A DNA stretch of 22,912 bases from Actinomycetospora sp. (GTDB taxonomy: Bacteria > Actinomycetota > Actinomycetes > Mycobacteriales > Pseudonocardiaceae), in NCBI GenBank assembly GCA_025925615.1, contig JAICLN010000011.1, positions 1 through 22,912 of the forward strand. Direction: 5' to 3'. Of the stretch, positions 21,713 to 22,912 are shown piece after piece (within the stretch, counting starts at the first letter, position 1; every line of letters starts with the position of its first letter). Both the position numbers and the translations under genes were made by a program. The notes below the pieces were generated by a model that had not been told where the DNA came from, made no database searches, and saw nothing but the letters and a program-made list of their open reading frames with translations.

Positions 21713-21718
21713 TAGGCT
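21713..21718 (+). promoter_or_regulatory. -10 box TAGGCT of a leaderless HTH gene
   Basis: TAGGCT fits TANNNT and ends 7 nt before GTG 21726. No ribosome-binding sequence is present between them, so transcription probably begins at the start codon. Confidence 0.55.
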
Positions 21719-21725
21719 CGCCGCC

Positions 21726-22055
21726 GTGGTTTCCCTGCGCGAGGCGCGCCGCGACAAGGGATGGTCACAGACGGCCGCCGTGTCCCGGCTGCGCGAGCTG
21801 GCGGACGCCGGACGCGTCGAGGTCGCCTCGGCGGCGAGCCTGAAGACCCAGCTCTCGCGCTGGGAGAACGGGACCGTCCCGGAGGAGCCCTACCGGACGC
21901 TGCTGGCCGAGCTCTACGACCGTGATCTCGGCGAGCTCGGCATCGACGTGACGCCGCACTGGGAGCGCAGCCACGAGATTCCCGACCTCCTCGCGGAGAT
22001 CCGGGACGAGTTGCGCACGATCAGCGGGCTGCTGCGCGAGCAACGACGCGGCTGA
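21726..22055 (+). CDS. Small XRE-type helix-turn-helix protein
   Basis: A 109-aa protein, GTG start, probably leaderless. Residues about 3-65 are a lambda-repressor-type HTH: LREARRDKGWSQTAAVSRL gives the first helices, and SLKTQLSRWENGTVPEEPY the recognition helix and the WENG turn typical of XRE proteins. The loop between them is longer than usual (ADAGRVEVASA). The rest (about 70-109) is helical, ending DELRTISGLLREQRRG, and could dimerise. It resembles short actinobacterial regulators related to the N-terminus of signalling regulators of differentiation. No target gene is obvious. It converges on the small membrane-protein gene, with a hairpin between. Confidence 0.8.
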   Translation: MVSLREARRDKGWSQTAAVSRLRELADAGRVEVASAASLKTQLSRWENGTVPEEPYRTLLAELYDRDLGELGIDVTPHWERSHEIPDLLAEIRDELRTISGLLREQRRG

Positions 22056-22100
22056 CGCGGCTGCCGGGCGACGCAGCGATCGGACGAGCCCCGGACACGA

Positions 22101-22139
22101 CGAAGGCCCGCTCGGAACGACGTCCCGGCCGGGCCTTCG
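22101..22139. terminator. Bidirectional terminator hairpin
   Basis: CGAAGGCCCG (22101-22110) and CGGGCCTTCG (22130-22139) form a perfect 10-bp stem with a 19-nt loop. It lies between the convergent HTH gene (ends 22055) and the small membrane-protein gene (ends 22151). Confidence 0.7.
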
Positions 22140-22150
22140 CGGTGCGGTGC

Positions 22151-22327
22151 TCAGCTCACGGAGCGAGGACGCTCGACGGAGTGCAGCGGGGGGTACTGGG
22201 CACGGTCGTCGGACGCGAGCAGCAGGCTCAGCGCTCCGAGGGAGACGGTGCCGAGAGCGATGACGGCCTCGGCGGTGAGGTCGAGGACATCGGCGAGCGG
22301 GCGCAGGGGCGCGGTGAGCACGGTCAC
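22151..22327 (-). CDS. Small membrane-associated protein (58 aa), function unknown
   Basis: GTG 22327 is chosen because GGAGG lies 10 nt upstream; the in-frame ORF extends to ATG 22462, but that part is polar, Pro/Arg-rich and crosses palindromic regulatory DNA. Residues about 18-40 are hydrophobic (TAEAVIALGTVSLGALSLLLAS), enough for one membrane helix, followed by a polar tail ending YPPLHSVERPRSVS. No family is recognised. The long upstream region has overlapping palindromes, so it may be tightly regulated. Confidence 0.55.
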   Translation of the reverse strand: MTVLTAPLRPLADVLDLTAEAVIALGTVSLGALSLLLASDDRAQYPPLHSVERPRSVS

Positions 22328-22396
22328 GACCTGTGTGCCTCCGTACGGGTGACGAGGGGTGGGCGGACGAGCGCCGTCCGCCACGGACCTCCCCAT

Positions 22397-22419
22397 CCTG
22401 TCGGACAGGTGGGTACCTG
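22397..22419. promoter_or_regulatory. Two overlapping palindromes upstream of the 58-aa membrane protein
   Basis: CCTGTC-G-GACAGG (22397-22409) is perfect, and CAGGT-GGGT-ACCTG (22406-22419) overlaps it. They lie 70-92 nt upstream of the GTG at 22327 on the minus strand, a position fit for an operator or upstream activator site. Confidence 0.35.
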
Positions 22420-22492
22420 CCCAACCCGAACGAGACGAATTCACACCCATGTTCCCTGTCACAGCGACGAAGGGTTGCTGATTCGAGACAGA

Positions 22493-22515
22493 CGGTCGTC
22501 ATCGTCCGACGACCG
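22493..22515. promoter_or_regulatory. Inverted repeat upstream of the aldo/keto reductase gene
   Basis: CGGTCGTC (22493-22500) and GACGACCG (22508-22515) form a perfect 8-bp inverted repeat with a 7-nt spacer, 56-78 nt before the reductase start and 44 nt before its -10 box. It is a candidate activator or repressor site; no regulator gene adjoins it. Confidence 0.35.
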
Positions 22516-22558
22516 ACAGCACTGGTCCGGCGCGCGGCGAAGGGGTCGACCCCGTTCG

Positions 22559-22564
22559 TACAGT
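22559..22564 (+). promoter_or_regulatory. -10 box TACAGT of a leaderless aldo/keto reductase gene
   Basis: TACAGT fits TANNNT and ends 6 nt before GTG 22571, with no Shine-Dalgarno between. The spacing equals that of the AraC gene. Confidence 0.55.
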
Positions 22565-22570
22565 CGTGTC

Positions 22571-22912
22571 GTGCGCTTCCGCCAACTCGGTTCCAGCGAC
22601 CTCCAGGTGTCCGAGATCTCCCTCGGTTCCTGGCTCACCTACTCCGGCGGCGTCGAGGCCGACGCGACCGCCGCCTGCACCCGCGCCGCCTTCGACGCCG
22701 GGATCACCTTCTTCGACACGGCCAACGTCTACGGCCGCGGCGCCGCGGAGACGGCGTGGGGCGAGATCCTCGCGGACTACAGGCGCGAGGAGTACGTGCT
22801 CGCGACGAAGGTCTACTTCCCGATGTCGGACACCGACCGCGGGCTCTCCCCCGACCAGATCGCCAAGCAGATCGACGCGTCGCTGCAGCGCCTGCGCACC
22901 GACCACGTCGAC
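22571..22912 (+). CDS. Aldo/keto reductase, potassium-channel-beta-like (partial, runs off the window)
   Basis: The first 114 codons of an aldo/keto reductase, still open at the window end. VRFRQLGSSDLQVSEISLG is the normal first strand, GSWLTYSGG (19-27) is typical of the Kv-beta/AKR6-like group, FFDTANVYG (47-55) holds catalytic Asp49 and Tyr54, and ATK holds Lys80. The catalytic His should follow, since the sequence stops at LRTDHVD, just before it. It would reduce aldehydes or ketones with NADPH in the cytoplasm. Substrate unknown. Confidence 0.9.
   Translation, partial: MRFRQLGSSDLQVSEISLGSWLTYSGGVEADATAACTRAAFDAGITFFDTANVYGRGAAETAWGEILADYRREEYVLATKVYFPMSDTDRGLSPDQIAKQIDASLQRLRTDHVD

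Noticed and set aside
1..22912. Insertion sequence, prophage, integron or tRNA-targeted integrated island
   Set aside because: No transposase, integrase or phage gene is seen on either strand, and I found no duplicated tRNA ends that would mark an attachment site beside the two tRNAs.

Overview
The window is very GC-rich, densely coded and full of GTG starts. Its content (mycobacterial-type fadA-fadB, an LCAD-type acyl-CoA dehydrogenase, a P450 with a small single-cluster ferredoxin, a mycothiol/DinB-fold protein, leaderless genes with TANNNT -10 boxes) points to a free-living actinomycete, probably Pseudonocardiaceae or a near relative. That placement is inference; no species can be named from the sequence alone. 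I see no phage, insertion sequence, CRISPR array or defence island.

Layout. 1-2293 (minus): a membrane-anchored GGDEF/EAL protein whose cyclase site is destroyed but whose EAL site is intact, followed 15 nt later by tRNA-Thr(GGT) and tRNA-Met(CAT). 2643-5947: cinA, a 55-aa membrane peptide, an epoxide-hydrolase-like protein and a serine alpha/beta hydrolase whose stop codon interlocks with it. 6023-6592: a TetR regulator divergent from that hydrolase. 6644-9830 (minus): cytochrome P450, its ferredoxin, an HSL-type esterase and a charged coiled-coil repeat protein. 9931-12762: divergent acyl-CoA synthetase and acyl-CoA dehydrogenase. 12943-14485: a DinB/MDMPI-type protein divergent from an AraC regulator. 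14489-20261: a TetR regulator divergent from fadA-fadB, then an alpha-methylacyl-CoA racemase with a broken reading frame. 20341-22912: a PhaC-like hydrolase, a short HTH protein, a 58-aa membrane peptide and the start of an aldo/keto reductase.

How the genes fit together. The P450/ferredoxin pair, acyl-CoA synthetase, acyl-CoA dehydrogenase, fadA, fadB and racemase together supply the enzyme types needed to activate and beta-oxidise fatty acids, including methyl-branched chains. The main new observation is an inverted repeat, CGGTCA-N4-TGACCG, perfect or near-perfect at five places: on both sides of the synthetase/dehydrogenase intergenic region, just after the dehydrogenase, over the predicted -35 box of the tetR next to fadA, and upstream of the racemase. 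A weaker version lies over the fadA promoter. I propose it is the operator of the TetR at 14489-15193 and defines a local fatty-acid-degradation regulon.

Other recurring structure: four genes appear to be leaderless (-10-like box 6-7 nt before the start codon), and several gene junctions carry long inverted repeats whose arms are themselves small palindromes. I found no clearly novel multi-gene system beyond this regulon, and most genes are of recognisable families.
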